A stretch of 33,077 nucleotides of DNA from Pseudomonadota bacterium (GCA_021847015.1 JAJZVW010000032.1:1-33077), one strand, 5' to 3'; positions 1 through 8,195 are shown, counted from the first letter of the stretch. Made by a program: numbers and translations. Notes: generated by a model from the letters alone, not told the origin.

Positions 1-125
1 ATTTTTCGCTGTCATCCCGAGCCGACGGCGAGGGATCTTTCAGGCATTTTCGCGCGAAAGATCCCTCCGCTCGCTCGCGCTCGGTCGGGATGACAACGCG
101 AGCAAGGGCGCATAATGAGAACCGC
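1..125. repeat. Palindromic intergenic repeat, copy A (left end cut by window)
   Basis: Two inverted arms are visible. The left arm has GTCATCCCGAGC then GAGGGATCTTTCA. The right arm has GAAAGATCCCTCC then GGTCGGGATGACA. The right outer end is CATAATGAGAACCGC (111-125). The same core and outer end recur at many other places in the window, so this is a dispersed element. It lies upstream of dapA. The remaining bases 126-215 show no further recognisable feature except the dapA ribosome binding site. Confidence 0.85.
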
Positions 126-215
126 TGTCGCCGACACGCCCGTCTTGCCCGGCCGGGCGTTAGCGATTAATGTCCCCGATTTCCGCGCATGGTCGCTTTT
201 CTTAGGAAGTTCGCA

Positions 216-1088
216 ATGCTCAAGGGATCGATCACCGCCCTCGTCACGCCCTTCGGCAAGGACGGTGTGGACGAAAAGGCGTTCCAGTCTTTCGTCGCCT
301 GGCAGATCGACGAGGGCTCGCACGCGGTCGCGCCCTGCGGCACCACCGGCGAGGCGCCCACCCTGTCCCACGAGGAACACCGCCGGGTGATTGCGCTGTG
401 CGTCGAGGTGGCCAAGGGCAGGGTCCCGGTGCTGGCCGGCACCGGCTCGAACTCCACCGAGGAGGCCATCAGCCTGACCCGCCACGCCAAGGAGGCGGGT
501 GCGGACGCCGCGCTGCTGGTGGCGCCCTACTACAACAAGCCGACCCAGGAAGGGCTGTTCCGCCATTTCGAGGCGGTGGCCAAGGCGGTGGACATCCCCA
601 TCGTCGTTTACAACATCCCCGGGCGCAGCGTGATCGACATCTCGATCGAAACCATGGCGCGGCTGGCGAAGATCCCCAACGTCATCGGCGTCAAGGACGC
701 CACCGCCGATCTGGTGCGGCCGCTGAAGACCCGCGTCGCGCTCGGCGCCGATTTCGTCCAGTTGTCGGGCGAGGACGCCACCGTCACCGCCTTCCTCGCC
801 CAGGGCGGGGTGGGCTGCATCTCGGTGACGGCCAACGTGGCGCCGCGGCTGTGCGCGCAACTGCACGAGAGCTGGGCCAAGGGCGATTTGAAGACGTGCT
901 TCGCCATCCGCGACCGCCTGATGCCGCTCCACGACGCCATGTTCTGCGAGACCAACCCCGTGCCGGCCAAGTACGCGGTGTCGCTGCTGGGGCGCTGCCG
1001 GCCCGGCGTGCGCCTGCCGCTGGTGGAATTGGCGGAAGGCTCGAAGCGGAAGGTCGAGGCGGCGATGGCCGGGCTGGGGCTGATCTGA
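216..1088 (+). CDS. dapA: 4-hydroxy-tetrahydrodipicolinate synthase
   Basis: Condenses pyruvate with aspartate semialdehyde in the first committed step of the diaminopimelate/lysine pathway; cytosolic. The 290-residue protein is a TIM barrel of the normal family length. Visible motifs are GTTGEAP near residue 42, the tyrosine in VYNIPGRS (Tyr132) and the Schiff-base lysine in NVIGVKDA (Lys160), matching E. coli Tyr133 and Lys161. I chose the ATG at 216 because AGGAAG lies 6 bases before it and the protein then begins [13 protein letters not shown] like its relatives. An in-frame ATG at 189 would add nine residues without a good ribosome binding site. smpB follows after 23 bases, a common alphaproteobacterial order. 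Diaminopimelate also feeds peptidoglycan, which fits the envelope genes elsewhere in the window. Confidence 0.97.
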   Translation: MLKGSITALVTPFGKDGVDEKAFQSFVAWQIDEGSHAVAPCGTTGEAPTLSHEEHRRVIALCVEVAKGRVPVLAGTGSNSTEEAISLTRHAKEAGADAALLVAPYYNKPTQEGLFRHFEAVAKAVDIPIVVYNIPGRSVIDISIETMARLAKIPNVIGVKDATADLVRPLKTRVALGADFVQLSGEDATVTAFLAQGGVGCISVTANVAPRLCAQLHESWAKGDLKTCFAIRDRLMPLHDAMFCETNPVPAKYAVSLLGRCRPGVRLPLVELAEGSKRKVEAAMAGLGLI

Positions 1089-1111
1089 CGGCCGGCCCGA
1101 GGATCGCGAGC

Positions 1112-1570
1112 ATGCCTCCGCCCCAAATCGCCGCCCAGAACCGCAAGGCCCGCCACGAATTCACCGTGGTGGAGGTGATCGAGGCCGGCATCATGCTGGT
1201 CGGCACCGAGGTCAAGTCGTTGCGCGCCGGCAAGGCCACCATCACCGAGTCCTACGCCGGTCCCTCGGGGGATGAATTGTGGCTCTACAACGCCTACATC
1301 CCCGAATACCAGACCAAGATGCCGTTCCCCCACGAGACCCGCCGGCCGCGCAAGCTGTTGCTGCGCCGACGGCAACTGGCCAAGCTGATGGGCGCGGTGA
1401 ACAAGGAAGGCATGACCCTGATTCCGCTCGACATCCATTTCAACGAGCGTGGAATCGCCAAGGTGAATCTGGGTCTCGCCAAGGGCAAGAAGCTGCACGA
1501 CAAGCGCGAGGCCGAGAAGAAGCGCGATTGGAGCCGCGAAAAGGCGCGCCTCATGCGCGAGAAAGGCTGA
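1112..1570 (+). CDS. smpB: SsrA-binding protein SmpB
   Basis: Binds tmRNA and delivers it to stalled ribosomes for trans-translation. The 152-residue protein has the full family length. It contains the conserved N-terminal region (QNRKARHEF, then [12 protein letters not shown]) and a basic C-terminal tail ([20 protein letters not shown]) that folds in the ribosomal mRNA channel. The start is the ATG at 1112, 23 bases after dapA, so the two are probably co-transcribed. The upstream GAGGATCG is a modest ribosome binding site. The tmRNA gene itself is not in this window. Confidence 0.97.
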   Translation: MPPPQIAAQNRKARHEFTVVEVIEAGIMLVGTEVKSLRAGKATITESYAGPSGDELWLYNAYIPEYQTKMPFPHETRRPRKLLLRRRQLAKLMGAVNKEGMTLIPLDIHFNERGIAKVNLGLAKGKKLHDKREAEKKRDWSREKARLMREKG

Positions 1571-1599
1571 TATCCTCGGGTTTGGCAAGGGGTACGCCC

Positions 1600-2193
1600 A
1601 TGGCCGGTGGTGAGAAGGTCCCTCCGTTCGGCGAAGGCCGCGGCCGCCTGCCGCCGGGCCAGCGTGCGGTGGATTCCTTTCCCGTCCTCGATCTCGGCAC
1701 GCGGCCGGACGTCCCCGTGGCGGAATGGCGCCTGTCGGTCGGCGGCGCGGTCGAGGCGCCGCTCATCTGGGATTGGGCGGCGTTTCTGGCCCAGCCGCAG
1801 GTGGACATCGTCTCCGACATCCATAGCGTGACTACCTGGTCGCGCTACGATAATCGCTGGACGGGCGTATCCGCGCGCCATCTGCTGGCGCTGGTGCGCC
1901 CGGCCGCCGAGGCCCGCGTCGTCCTGTTCAAGAGCTGGGACGGCTACACCACCAACGTCCCCCTCGACCGCTTCGCCGACGACGACGTGCTGCTCGCCCA
2001 TTCCTGGCAGGGCCGGCCGCTCACCCGCGAGCACGGCGGGCCGGTGCGGGTGGTGATCCCCAAGCTCTATTTCTGGAAAAGCGCCAAATGGGTGCGCGCC
2101 GTGACGTTCCTCGACCACGACGTTCCCGGCTATTGGGAAAGCCGCGGCTACCACAACGAGGGCGATCCGTGGACGGAGGAACGGTACGGGTGA
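1600..2193 (+). CDS. Sulfite-oxidase-fold molybdopterin oxidoreductase-like protein
   Basis: A 197-residue protein with the oxidoreductase molybdopterin-binding fold (COG2041; sulfite oxidase-like, without a dimerisation domain or a visible export signal). Family features are the central segment HSVTTWSRYDNRWTGV (about residues 76-91), FKSWDGYTTNVPL, and the C-terminal PKLYFWKSAKWVRAV and GYWESRGYHNEGDPW. The substrate is unknown. As I recall the family, the residue after the first His of the central segment is a cysteine that ligates molybdenum. Here it is serine (codon AGC, 1825-1827), so Mo binding or activity may differ. It starts 29 bases after smpB with AAGGGG upstream of the ATG, so it is likely in the same transcript. 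Confidence 0.88.
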   Translation: MAGGEKVPPFGEGRGRLPPGQRAVDSFPVLDLGTRPDVPVAEWRLSVGGAVEAPLIWDWAAFLAQPQVDIVSDIHSVTTWSRYDNRWTGVSARHLLALVRPAAEARVVLFKSWDGYTTNVPLDRFADDDVLLAHSWQGRPLTREHGGPVRVVIPKLYFWKSAKWVRAVTFLDHDVPGYWESRGYHNEGDPWTEERYG

Positions 2194-2205
2194 CCGGGGT
2201 TGTCG

Positions 2206-2346
2206 GCGGTTCTCATTATACATTTTTTCGCTGTCATCCCGAGCGCGGCCGAGGGATCTTTCAGGCGCTGTCGCGTGAAGGGTCCCTCCACTCGCTCACG
2301 CTCGGTCGGGAAGACTCCATGAGCCAGCGCGCATAATGAGGACCGC
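2206..2346. repeat. Palindromic intergenic repeat, copy B (intact, about 141 bp)
   Basis: The outer ends are inverted copies: GCGGTTCTCATTATA at 2206-2220 and GCATAATGAGGACCGC at 2331-2346. Between them the two core arms read GTCATCCCGAGC...GAGGGATCTTTC and GGGTCCCTCC...CTCGGTCGGGA. This is one of the best preserved copies and defines the element's size. Its right end contains the ATG used by pgpA. Confidence 0.88.
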
Positions 2347-2827
2347 TGGCGAGGCCTGCCGCCACGGCATTTCCCCCTGGCATCCCGCCGCTCTGCTCGC
2401 CACCTGGTTCGGCAGCGGCCGGCTGCCCCGCGCACCGGGGACCTGGGGCTCGGCGGCGGCCCTGCCGTTCGCCTGGGCGCTGGCGACGGCGGGCGGGTCC
2501 CGGGCGGTGGGCTGGGCGGCTCTGGCGGCGTTCGCGGTGGGGTGGTGGGCGTCGGCGGTCTATGTGCGCCGCACCGGGGCGGACGATCCCGGCGAGATCG
2601 TCATCGACGAGGTGGCCGGCCAATGGCTGACCCTGGCCCTGGCGCCGCCCGATCCCCTGGCCTATGGGGTGGGCTTCGCCCTGTTCCGCCTGTTCGACAT
2701 CTGGAAACCCTGGCCGGTTCGCTGGGCCGACCGCCACCTGGCCGGCGGATTGGGGGTGATGGCCGACGACATCCTGGCCGGCCTTTACGGCGCCGCTCTG
2801 ATGGCGGCCTTCGTCCACTGGAGGTGA
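2336..2827 (+). CDS. pgpA: Phosphatidylglycerophosphatase A
   Basis: Dephosphorylates phosphatidylglycerophosphate to phosphatidylglycerol; inner membrane. The 163-residue protein shows the PgpA signatures in order: [18 protein letters not shown] (22-39), [13 protein letters not shown] (83-95), [12 protein letters not shown] (117-128) and [10 protein letters not shown] (140-149), with hydrophobic segments around 40-75 and 95-120. The only usable start is the ATG at 2336. It lies inside the right terminal inverted repeat of copy B, so the first residues (MRTA) are encoded by the repeat. No other ATG, GTG or TTG occurs in frame before the conserved region at about residue 16. No clear Shine-Dalgarno is visible (CGCGCATA precedes the ATG). 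pncC follows after 4 bases. Confidence 0.93.
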   Translation: MRTAGEACRHGISPWHPAALLATWFGSGRLPRAPGTWGSAAALPFAWALATAGGSRAVGWAALAAFAVGWWASAVYVRRTGADDPGEIVIDEVAGQWLTLALAPPDPLAYGVGFALFRLFDIWKPWPVRWADRHLAGGLGVMADDILAGLYGAALMAAFVHWR

Positions 2828-2831
2828 GAGG

Positions 2832-3338
2832 ATGCCGCCCGAAGACCCGATTCGTTCGGCCGCCGACGTGCTGGACGCCTGCGCGAAGGCCGGGCTTCGC
2901 ATCGCCACCGCCGAATCCTGCACCGGCGGGATGGTGGCGGCGGCGCTGACCGCCGTCCCGGGATCGTCGGCGGTGGTGGAGCGTGGCTTCGTCACCTATT
3001 CCAACCAGGCCAAAACCGAGATGCTGGGCGTTCCCGCCGCCCTGATCGCCGCCTTCGGGGCCGTCAGCGAACAGGTCGCCCGCGCCATGGCCGAAGGCGC
3101 CCTGGCGCATTCGCCGGCCGATCTGGCGGTGGCCATCACCGGCATCGCCGGTCCCGGCGGCGGCACCGCCGATAAGCCGGTGGGACTGGTTCATTTCGCC
3201 TGCGCCCGGCGCGGCGAGGGGGTGGCGGCTGCCCGCGAGGTGTTTCCCGGCGACCGCGACGCGGTCAGGCAGGCGGCGGCGCGGAAGGCGTTGGAGATGC
3301 TGCTGGCCCAAGCGCGGCGGCAACCGCCGCGGCCCTGA
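2832..3338 (+). CDS. pncC: CinA-family nicotinamide-nucleotide amidohydrolase
   Basis: Single-domain CinA C-terminal protein (168 residues), equivalent to E. coli PncC, which deamidates NMN to nicotinate mononucleotide in pyridine-nucleotide recycling. The catalytic serine is in AESCTGG (Ser29). [11 protein letters not shown] (51-61) and [17 protein letters not shown] (102-118) complete the signature. The N-terminal competence/damage-type domain of long CinA proteins is absent. It starts 4 bases after pgpA, with GAGGTGAGAGG as ribosome binding site, so the two form a transcription unit. Its last 74 bases overlap the 3' end of a gene on the opposite strand. NMN amidase activity is inferred from the family; some CinA-like proteins lack it. 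Confidence 0.93.
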   Translation: MPPEDPIRSAADVLDACAKAGLRIATAESCTGGMVAAALTAVPGSSAVVERGFVTYSNQAKTEMLGVPAALIAAFGAVSEQVARAMAEGALAHSPADLAVAITGIAGPGGGTADKPVGLVHFACARRGEGVAAAREVFPGDRDAVRQAAARKALEMLLAQARRQPPRP

Positions 3339-3606
3339 GGATCGCCAGCGGCAGGGTGGGGGCTTCGGCCTCGACGTGCTGGCCGGACCGCGTCAGCGCC
3401 GCGTAGGGGAAGACGCCGCTCGCGCCGTAGCCCACGTGCAGATGCCAGCCCGGCAGGGCGCTGGCCACCAGCGCCCGGCATTTGTCCGGCGATGCGGTGT
3501 AGTCCCCGGGAGGCAGGGCGAAGGCTTGCGCGATCCCGGCGTCGATCCCGGCATCCGCCCCGGTGGCGCCGGCCAGCCGGCCGCGCAATTCCCGCCAATC
3601 CGCCAT
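3265..3606 (-). CDS. Small protein resembling the phage ABA-sandwich domain
   Basis: A 113-residue protein read on the minus strand, convergent with pncC and overlapping its last 74 bases. The central part contains [16 protein letters not shown] (32-47), a Trp-rich strand ([11 protein letters not shown]), then [19 protein letters not shown] (78-96). This order (YT-S start, GW strand, EAxxPxLALxxAAL end) is that of the small ABA-sandwich proteins found in phages and many proteobacterial chromosomes, usually of unknown function. The tail is Pro/Ala rich. The ATG at 3606 is the best start; an in-frame upstream extension would run into the gene on the other strand. I take it as real because the protein has a family-like pattern that an antisense shadow would not show. 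Confidence 0.68.
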   Translation of the reverse strand: MADWRELRGRLAGATGADAGIDAGIAQAFALPPGDYTASPDKCRALVASALPGWHLHVGYGASGVFPYAALTRSGQHVEAEAPTLPLAILRAAAVAAALGPAASPTPSAPPPA

Positions 3607-3700
3607 GACCGTTCCGCTTCCCCTTTTTCGTTGGCGCGCGGCTTCCCATCTTGAGCGAAGGGATGGGGTCCAGCCTCCAATGATACCAGAGGGCGGAGCC

Positions 3701-5431
3701 ATGACGGACGATATTTCCGCCCGCCGCAGCTGCGGCGAATTTTCCACCCGCCGGACCGGCGGCGAGCTTCTCGCCGACGCGCTGCTGGCCCAGGGCGCCC
3801 GCCGGGTCGCCTGCGTGCCGGGGGAAAGTTTCCTGGCCTTCCTCGACGCCGCCTGGGAGCGCCGCGACCGGCTGGAGATCGTCACCTGCCGCCACGAGGG
3901 CGGCGCCGCCTACATGGCCGAGGCCATGGGCAAGCTGACCGGCCAGCCGGGAATCGCCTTCGTCACCCGCGGCCCCGGCGCCTGCAACGCCGCGATCGGG
4001 GTCCATACGGCGTTCCAGGATTCGACGCCCATGCTGCTGCTGGTCGGCGGCGTGGACCGCGCCAGCCGGAACCGCGAGGCGTTCCAGGAGGTGGATTTCG
4101 CCGCCCTGTTCGCGCCGCTGGCGAAACGGGTGGAATCGGTGGAGAGCGCTGCCCTGATCCCCGAGGCGGTGGCCCGTGCCTGGGCCGTCGCTCTGGGCGG
4201 ACGGCCCGGACCGGTGGTGCTGGTCTTCCCCGAGGACGTGCTCGACGAACGGGCCGCCGTTCCCGATGTCGGCCCCCTTTCTTCCGCCTGCCTCCATCCC
4301 GGCGAGGCGGACATGGCGCGCATGGCCGAAGTGCTGTCCCGCGCCGAGCGGCCGCTGGCCATCGTCGGCGGCGGCGGCTGGACCGCGGAGGCGGCCGCCC
4401 TGTTCACCACCTTCGCGCTCGCCTGGGATGTGCCGGTCGCCGCCGCCTTCCGCTGCCAGGACATCGTCGACAACCAGGCCCCGGTCTATGCGGGCGAGCT
4501 GGGATTCTCGATGGCGCCCGGCCTGGGGGAGCGTCTGCGCAAGGCCGACGTGCTGCTGGTGGCCGGCGCGCGGCTGTCGGAGCCCGACACCCAGGGCTGG
4601 AGCCTGGTCGCCGCGCCCGAGCCGGTCCAGCGGGTCATCCACGTCTTTCCCCAGCCCGATGAATTGGGCAGGGTGGTGCGCCCCGCCCTTGGCATCGCCG
4701 CCGCCATGCCCGCCTTCGCCCGCGCCGCGGCCGCCATCGCCCCGCCGGAGGGCGGCCGGGTGCGCTGGCGCGACTGGACGCGCGAGGCGCGGGCGGATTA
4801 CGAGGCCAATCTGGTGCCCGGTCCCTGTCCGGGTCCGCTCGACATGGGCGCCGTGATGCGGTGGCTGGACGAGCGCCTGCCGCCCGACGCCATCGTCTGC
4901 CTGGGGGCCGGCAATTATACCGGCTGGCCCCAGCGCTTCCGCCGCTATCGCCGCTTCCGCAGCCAGTTGGGACCGGCCAACGGGTCCATGGGCTACGGCC
5001 TGCCGGCCGCCCTGGCCGCCAAGCTGATCCACCCCGAGCGGGTGGCGGTGGCCTTCGCGGGGGACGGCTGCTTCCTTATGACCGCTCAGGAACTGGCCAC
5101 CGCCCGCCGCCACAATCTGGCGCCCATCGTCGTCGTTGTGGACAACGGCCTTTACGGGACCATCCGCATGCATCAGGAACGGGATTATCCCGGCCGCTTC
5201 CCGGCCACCGACCTCGTCAACCCCGACTTCGCCGCCCTGGCCCGAAGCTACGGCTTCGCCGCCGAGACCGTCGTCCGCACCGAGGATTTCCCCCCGGCCT
5301 TCGAACGTGCGCTCGCCGCCCGCACCCTGACGCTTCTCCACCTCGTGCTCGACCCCGACGCCATCACCACCCGCACCACCCTGTCCGCCATCCGCGCCCA
5401 CGCCCTGGACCGGCGCGGGGGAGCGGCGTGA
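3701..5431 (+). CDS. ThDP-dependent enzyme of the acetolactate synthase/benzoylformate decarboxylase superfamily
   Basis: A 576-residue three-domain thiamine diphosphate enzyme. The N-terminal Pyr domain has the cofactor-activating glutamate in CRHEGGAA (Glu66) and FVTRGPGACNAAIGVHTA. A central domain follows (about 190-340). The C-terminal PP domain has the GDG...N motif (GDGCF at 454-458, Asn482 in DNGLYGT). No FAD-type quinone or regulatory subunit gene is adjacent, so it is unlikely to be the biosynthetic acetolactate synthase. It may decarboxylate or carboligate a 2-oxo acid. The ATG at 3701 follows GGGCGGAG. The next gene encodes an aldehyde dehydrogenase, which suggests a decarboxylase plus dehydrogenase pair. 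Substrate unknown. Confidence 0.88.
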   Translation: MTDDISARRSCGEFSTRRTGGELLADALLAQGARRVACVPGESFLAFLDAAWERRDRLEIVTCRHEGGAAYMAEAMGKLTGQPGIAFVTRGPGACNAAIGVHTAFQDSTPMLLLVGGVDRASRNREAFQEVDFAALFAPLAKRVESVESAALIPEAVARAWAVALGGRPGPVVLVFPEDVLDERAAVPDVGPLSSACLHPGEADMARMAEVLSRAERPLAIVGGGGWTAEAAALFTTFALAWDVPVAAAFRCQDIVDNQAPVYAGELGFSMAPGLGERLRKADVLLVAGARLSEPDTQGWSLVAAPEPVQRVIHVFPQPDELGRVVRPALGIAAAMPAFARAAAAIAPPEGGRVRWRDWTREARADYEANLVPGPCPGPLDMGAVMRWLDERLPPDAIVCLGAGNYTGWPQRFRRYRRFRSQLGPANGSMGYGLPAALAAKLIHPERVAVAFAGDGCFLMTAQELATARRHNLAPIVVVVDNGLYGTIRMHQERDYPGRFPATDLVNPDFAALARSYGFAAETVVRTEDFPPAFERALAARTLTLLHLVLDPDAITTRTTLSAIRAHALDRRGGAA

Positions 5432-5436
5432 GATGT

Positions 5437-5485
5437 GCCGTCCCGAGCGCGGCCGGGGGTCCGTTCACGCAGTGTCGGAATGACG
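5437..5485. repeat. Internally deleted remnant of the palindromic repeat
   Basis: GCCGTCCCGAGCGCGGCC followed by GGGGGTCCGTTCACGC and then GTCGGAATGAC resembles the left arm and the extreme right arm of the dispersed element with the middle removed. It fills the gap between the ThDP enzyme and the aldehyde dehydrogenase genes. Confidence 0.55.
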
Positions 5486-5511
5486 GAAGGAATCCTGCCA
5501 GGAGGATAGGA

Positions 5512-7008
5512 ATGAATACCGACACGCTGCTCGCCCGCCTCGGCGTCGATCTTACCCGTTTTAGTGGTTCAGACCCTGTGCGCTCGCCGTGCGACGGCGG
5601 CGTCCTGGCCGCCATCGACCGGGCCGGCGCGGCGGATGCCGACAGGGCGGTCGAGCGGGCGCATTCGGCGTTCCGGCAATGGCGCACGGTGCCGGCGCCC
5701 CGGCGCGGCGAACTGGTCCGCCTGCTGGGTGGGGAGTTGCGCGCCGCCAAGGAGGACCTGGCCCGGCTGGTGACGCTGGAATCCGGCAAGATCCTGGCCG
5801 AGGCGCGGGGCGAAGTGCAGGAGATGATCGACGTCTGCGATTTTGCCGTCGGCCTGTCGCGCCAGCTTTACGGGCTGACCATCGCTTCGGAACGGCCGCG
5901 CCACCGGATGATGGAGACCTGGCATCCCTTGGGCGTGGTCGGCGTGGTCACCGCCTTCAACTTCCCCGTGGCGGTGTGGGCCTGGAACGCCGCCCTGGCC
6001 TTGGTGTGCGGCGACGCGGTGGTGTGGAAGCCCTCGGAGAAGACGCCGCTGTCGGCCCTGGCGGTGGAGTCCCTGCTGGGTCGGGCGGCGGCCCGTTTCG
6101 GCGGCATCCCTGAGGGCCTGGCGGCGGTGGTCGCGGGCGGGCGGGACTGCGCCCTGGCCCTGGCCGAGAACCCGCTTGTGCCGCTGCTGTCGGCCACCGG
6201 CTCGACCGCCATGGGCAAGGCCCTGGCGCCGCGGGTGGCCGCGCGCCTGGGGCGCAGCTTGCTTGAGCTTGGCGGCAACAACGCCGCAATCGTCGCGCCG
6301 TCGGCCGATTTGGATCTGGCCGTCCGCGCCATCGTGTTCGCCGCGGTCGGTACCGCCGGCCAGCGCTGCACGTCGCTGCGCCGCCTGATCGTGCAGCGCC
6401 GCATCAAGGCGCAGGTGCTGGACCGCCTTCGCGCCGCCTATGCCTCGTTGCGCGTTGGCGATCCTCTCGAACCCGCCACCCTGGTCGGCCCCCTGGTGGA
6501 CGAGGCGGCCGCACGGCGCATGGCCGACGCCCTGGCGCGGGCCGAGGCCGAGGGCGCAATCCGCTTCGGCGGGGAGCGGATCGCGGTGGGGAACTGGGCC
6601 GACGCGATCTACGTCCGCCCGGCCCTGGTGGACATGCCGGGCCAGACCGCCATCGTCGGCGAGGAGACGTTCGCACCCATTCTCTACGTGCTGGCCTACG
6701 ACGACATCGACGAGGCCATCGCGCTCAACAACGGGGTGCCGCAGGGGCTGGCCTCGTCCATTTTCACCACCGACCTGCGCGAGGCCGAGCTGTTCCTGGC
6801 GGCCGAAGGGTCGGATTGCGGCATCGCCAACGTCAACATCGGCCCCTCGGGCGCCGAGATCGGGGGGGCGTTCGGCGGCGAGAAGGAATCCGGCGGCGGT
6901 CGCGAAGCCGGATCCGATGTGTGGAAAACGTATATGCGCCGGGTGACCAACACCATCAATCGGGGTAATGACCTACCCCTGGCCCAAAACATTGTCTTCA
7001 TCACCTAA
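5512..7008 (+). CDS. amaB: ALDH7-family aldehyde dehydrogenase (piperideine-6-carboxylate / aminoadipate semialdehyde dehydrogenase-like)
   Basis: NAD-dependent aldehyde dehydrogenase of 498 residues. The general base is Glu252 (LLELGGNN) and the catalytic nucleophile Cys286 (AGQRCTSL). The C-terminal block NIGPSGAEIGGAFGGEKES, then GGGREAGSDVWKTYMRR and LPLAQNIVF, is characteristic of ALDH7A1/antiquitin. ALDH7 enzymes oxidise alpha-aminoadipate semialdehyde, in equilibrium with piperideine-6-carboxylate, to aminoadipate in lysine degradation. ALDH7A1 also accepts betaine aldehyde and lipid aldehydes, so the substrate here is a family inference. The start at 5512 has an excellent AGGAGG 6-11 bases upstream. 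No other lysine catabolic gene is in the window. The symbol amaB follows the Pseudomonas usage. Confidence 0.88.
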   Translation: MNTDTLLARLGVDLTRFSGSDPVRSPCDGGVLAAIDRAGAADADRAVERAHSAFRQWRTVPAPRRGELVRLLGGELRAAKEDLARLVTLESGKILAEARGEVQEMIDVCDFAVGLSRQLYGLTIASERPRHRMMETWHPLGVVGVVTAFNFPVAVWAWNAALALVCGDAVVWKPSEKTPLSALAVESLLGRAAARFGGIPEGLAAVVAGGRDCALALAENPLVPLLSATGSTAMGKALAPRVAARLGRSLLELGGNNAAIVAPSADLDLAVRAIVFAAVGTAGQRCTSLRRLIVQRRIKAQVLDRLRAAYASLRVGDPLEPATLVGPLVDEAAARRMADALARAEAEGAIRFGGERIAVGNWADAIYVRPALVDMPGQTAIVGEETFAPILYVLAYDDIDEAIALNNGVPQGLASSIFTTDLREAELFLAAEGSDCGIANVNIGPSGAEIGGAFGGEKESGGGREAGSDVWKTYMRRVTNTINRGNDLPLAQNIVFIT

Positions 7009-7085
7009 TGACTAAAATCCCATACCTCAGTCTAGATTGCCGGCCTTTTGTGCTGCGCCCAAAGTACGAGATCGGAGGAGCACGC

Positions 7086-7763
7086 ATGAACGCCAGTCCG
7101 CTGCAGCCGCCACCCGGGAAAGTCGAAACCCTCCGTTTCGCGCCAAACCAATGCGTTTTCCGTCAGGGGGAGCGTGGCAACTGCGCCTACCTCGTGCATA
7201 CCGGGCGCATCCTCATCCGCCAGAACGTCGATGGGCATCTCCTGCAAGTCGAGGAAATAGGTCCTGGACAGCTTTTCGGGGAGATGTCGCTGCTGGGGGC
7301 GGAGCGGCGGACGTCCACGGCCGTCGCCGCCGAGGATTGCATCGTTTCGCGCATTCCGACGCCGACGTTCCACCGCACTCTCGACGACGCCGACCGCTTC
7401 GTCCGCGCGTTCGTCACCATGGTGATGAACAACATCCGCGAATCGCACCGGTATTTCCTGCGCCGGCCCCGCTCGCTGCGGGACCACTTGCTCCAGATGA
7501 AGACGTTTTCGGAAAACATCCGCCGTTTTTCCGCCGTGCTCGACGACGCCGCCCTGGCCAGGGAGATGACGGGGACGCTGGGCCGTCTGGACGCCGCGCT
7601 GGCGGAGCTGGGCACGCTGGTGGCGCGGTGTCCGGACAAGCGCCACGACATCGTCCTTCATCCGGACGAATTGCGGGGCATCGGCCTTGACAAGGTGGTG
7701 GGGACGGAGTCCCGCCGCCGGGTCCTGTGGTACCGCCAGGACGAGGACGCCCCCCTCGATTGA
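7086..7763 (+). CDS. Stand-alone cyclic-nucleotide-binding-domain protein
   Basis: A 225-residue protein with one CRP-like cNMP-binding beta-roll (about residues 10-115). The phosphate-binding cassette is seen as FGEMSLLGAERRTSTAV (64-80), including the Glu66 and Arg75 positions. After the domain come helical, charged segments (residues 105-180) but no helix-turn-helix, so it should not be a DNA-binding CRP/FNR regulator. It may act through protein contacts. Start at 7086 with GGAGG about 9 bases upstream (ATCGGAGGAGCACGC). It lies 77 bases downstream of the ALDH7 gene on the same strand, so it may share its transcript. Ligand and partner are unknown. Confidence 0.85.
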   Translation: MNASPLQPPPGKVETLRFAPNQCVFRQGERGNCAYLVHTGRILIRQNVDGHLLQVEEIGPGQLFGEMSLLGAERRTSTAVAAEDCIVSRIPTPTFHRTLDDADRFVRAFVTMVMNNIRESHRYFLRRPRSLRDHLLQMKTFSENIRRFSAVLDDAALAREMTGTLGRLDAALAELGTLVARCPDKRHDIVLHPDELRGIGLDKVVGTESRRRVLWYRQDEDAPLD

Positions 7764-7769
7764 CCGCCC

Positions 7770-8027
7770 TTACTTCACCGGATCGGGGGTGACCTCCTCC
7801 CGCCGGTAGCCGCCCGCGGCCGGCGTTTCGTCGGGCTCGGCCGGGGCTGGCGGCTCCACCTGTCCGGAGGCCGGCGGCGGCTGGACGGACTGGTCGGCCG
7901 CGGGTTGCGCCGCCGGGGCGTTGTCGCGGTTCTCGTAGCTCTTGACGCCGTGGGCGACGAGATCGGGGATGCCGCACGCCGAAAGCGCCAGCGGCAGGGC
8001 GAACAGGACGAGGCGGAAGTGGCGCAT
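7770..8027 (-). CDS. Small Pro/Ala-rich lipoprotein
   Basis: An 85-residue predicted lipoprotein. The N-terminus MRHFRLVLFALPLALSACG is a lipoprotein signal with lipobox LSAC (Cys18). It is followed by IPDLVAHGVKSYENRDN and a low-complexity tail rich in Pro, Ala and Glu, ending in VTPDPVK. Such a tail suggests a flexible periplasmic segment. The gene converges with the cNMP-binding protein gene (6 bases apart) and diverges from the COG3014-like lipoprotein gene. No function can be assigned. Confidence 0.78.
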   Translation of the reverse strand: MRHFRLVLFALPLALSACGIPDLVAHGVKSYENRDNAPAAQPAADQSVQPPPASGQVEPPAPAEPDETPAAGGYRREEVTPDPVK

Positions 8028-8153
8028 GGGACCCTATCCGGATGGGACTGCCGGACGCTACACCCCCGCGCCGCAAGCGTTCAAGCCCTTAGGCGGACGC
8101 CCCAGGGCTCCGAACTCAGGTTTCGAATTGGTCAATGTCATCGACCACCCCCC

Positions 8154-8195
8154 CTGTCATCCCGAGCTGGACGGCGAGGGATCTTTCCGTGCCGG
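8154..8195. repeat. Left-arm fragment of the palindromic repeat
   Basis: CTGTCATCCCGAGC followed by GACGGCGAGGGATCTTTC matches the left arm of the dispersed element. The expected right arm is not preserved in the following sequence, although GCATAAT at 8263-8269 may be a trace of the outer end. Nothing else is recognisable in the 262-base gap between the two divergent lipoprotein genes. Confidence 0.65.

Noticed and set aside
189-215. Upstream ATG for dapA at 189
   Set aside because: It adds nine non-conserved residues and lacks a good ribosome binding site; the ATG at 216 has AGGAAG at proper spacing and a canonical N-terminus.
3191-5401. A 736-codon open frame on the minus strand opposite the ThDP enzyme gene
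   Set aside because: It is a GC-driven antisense frame with Gly/His/Arg-rich, low-complexity translation and no family pattern, while the plus-strand protein has full enzyme motifs. Only the separate short gene at 3265-3606 in a related region is credible.
3701-5431. Biosynthetic acetolactate synthase large subunit (ilvB/ilvI)
   Set aside because: No small regulatory subunit gene is adjacent, and the neighbour is an aldehyde dehydrogenase; ilvD is 10 kb away and unlinked.
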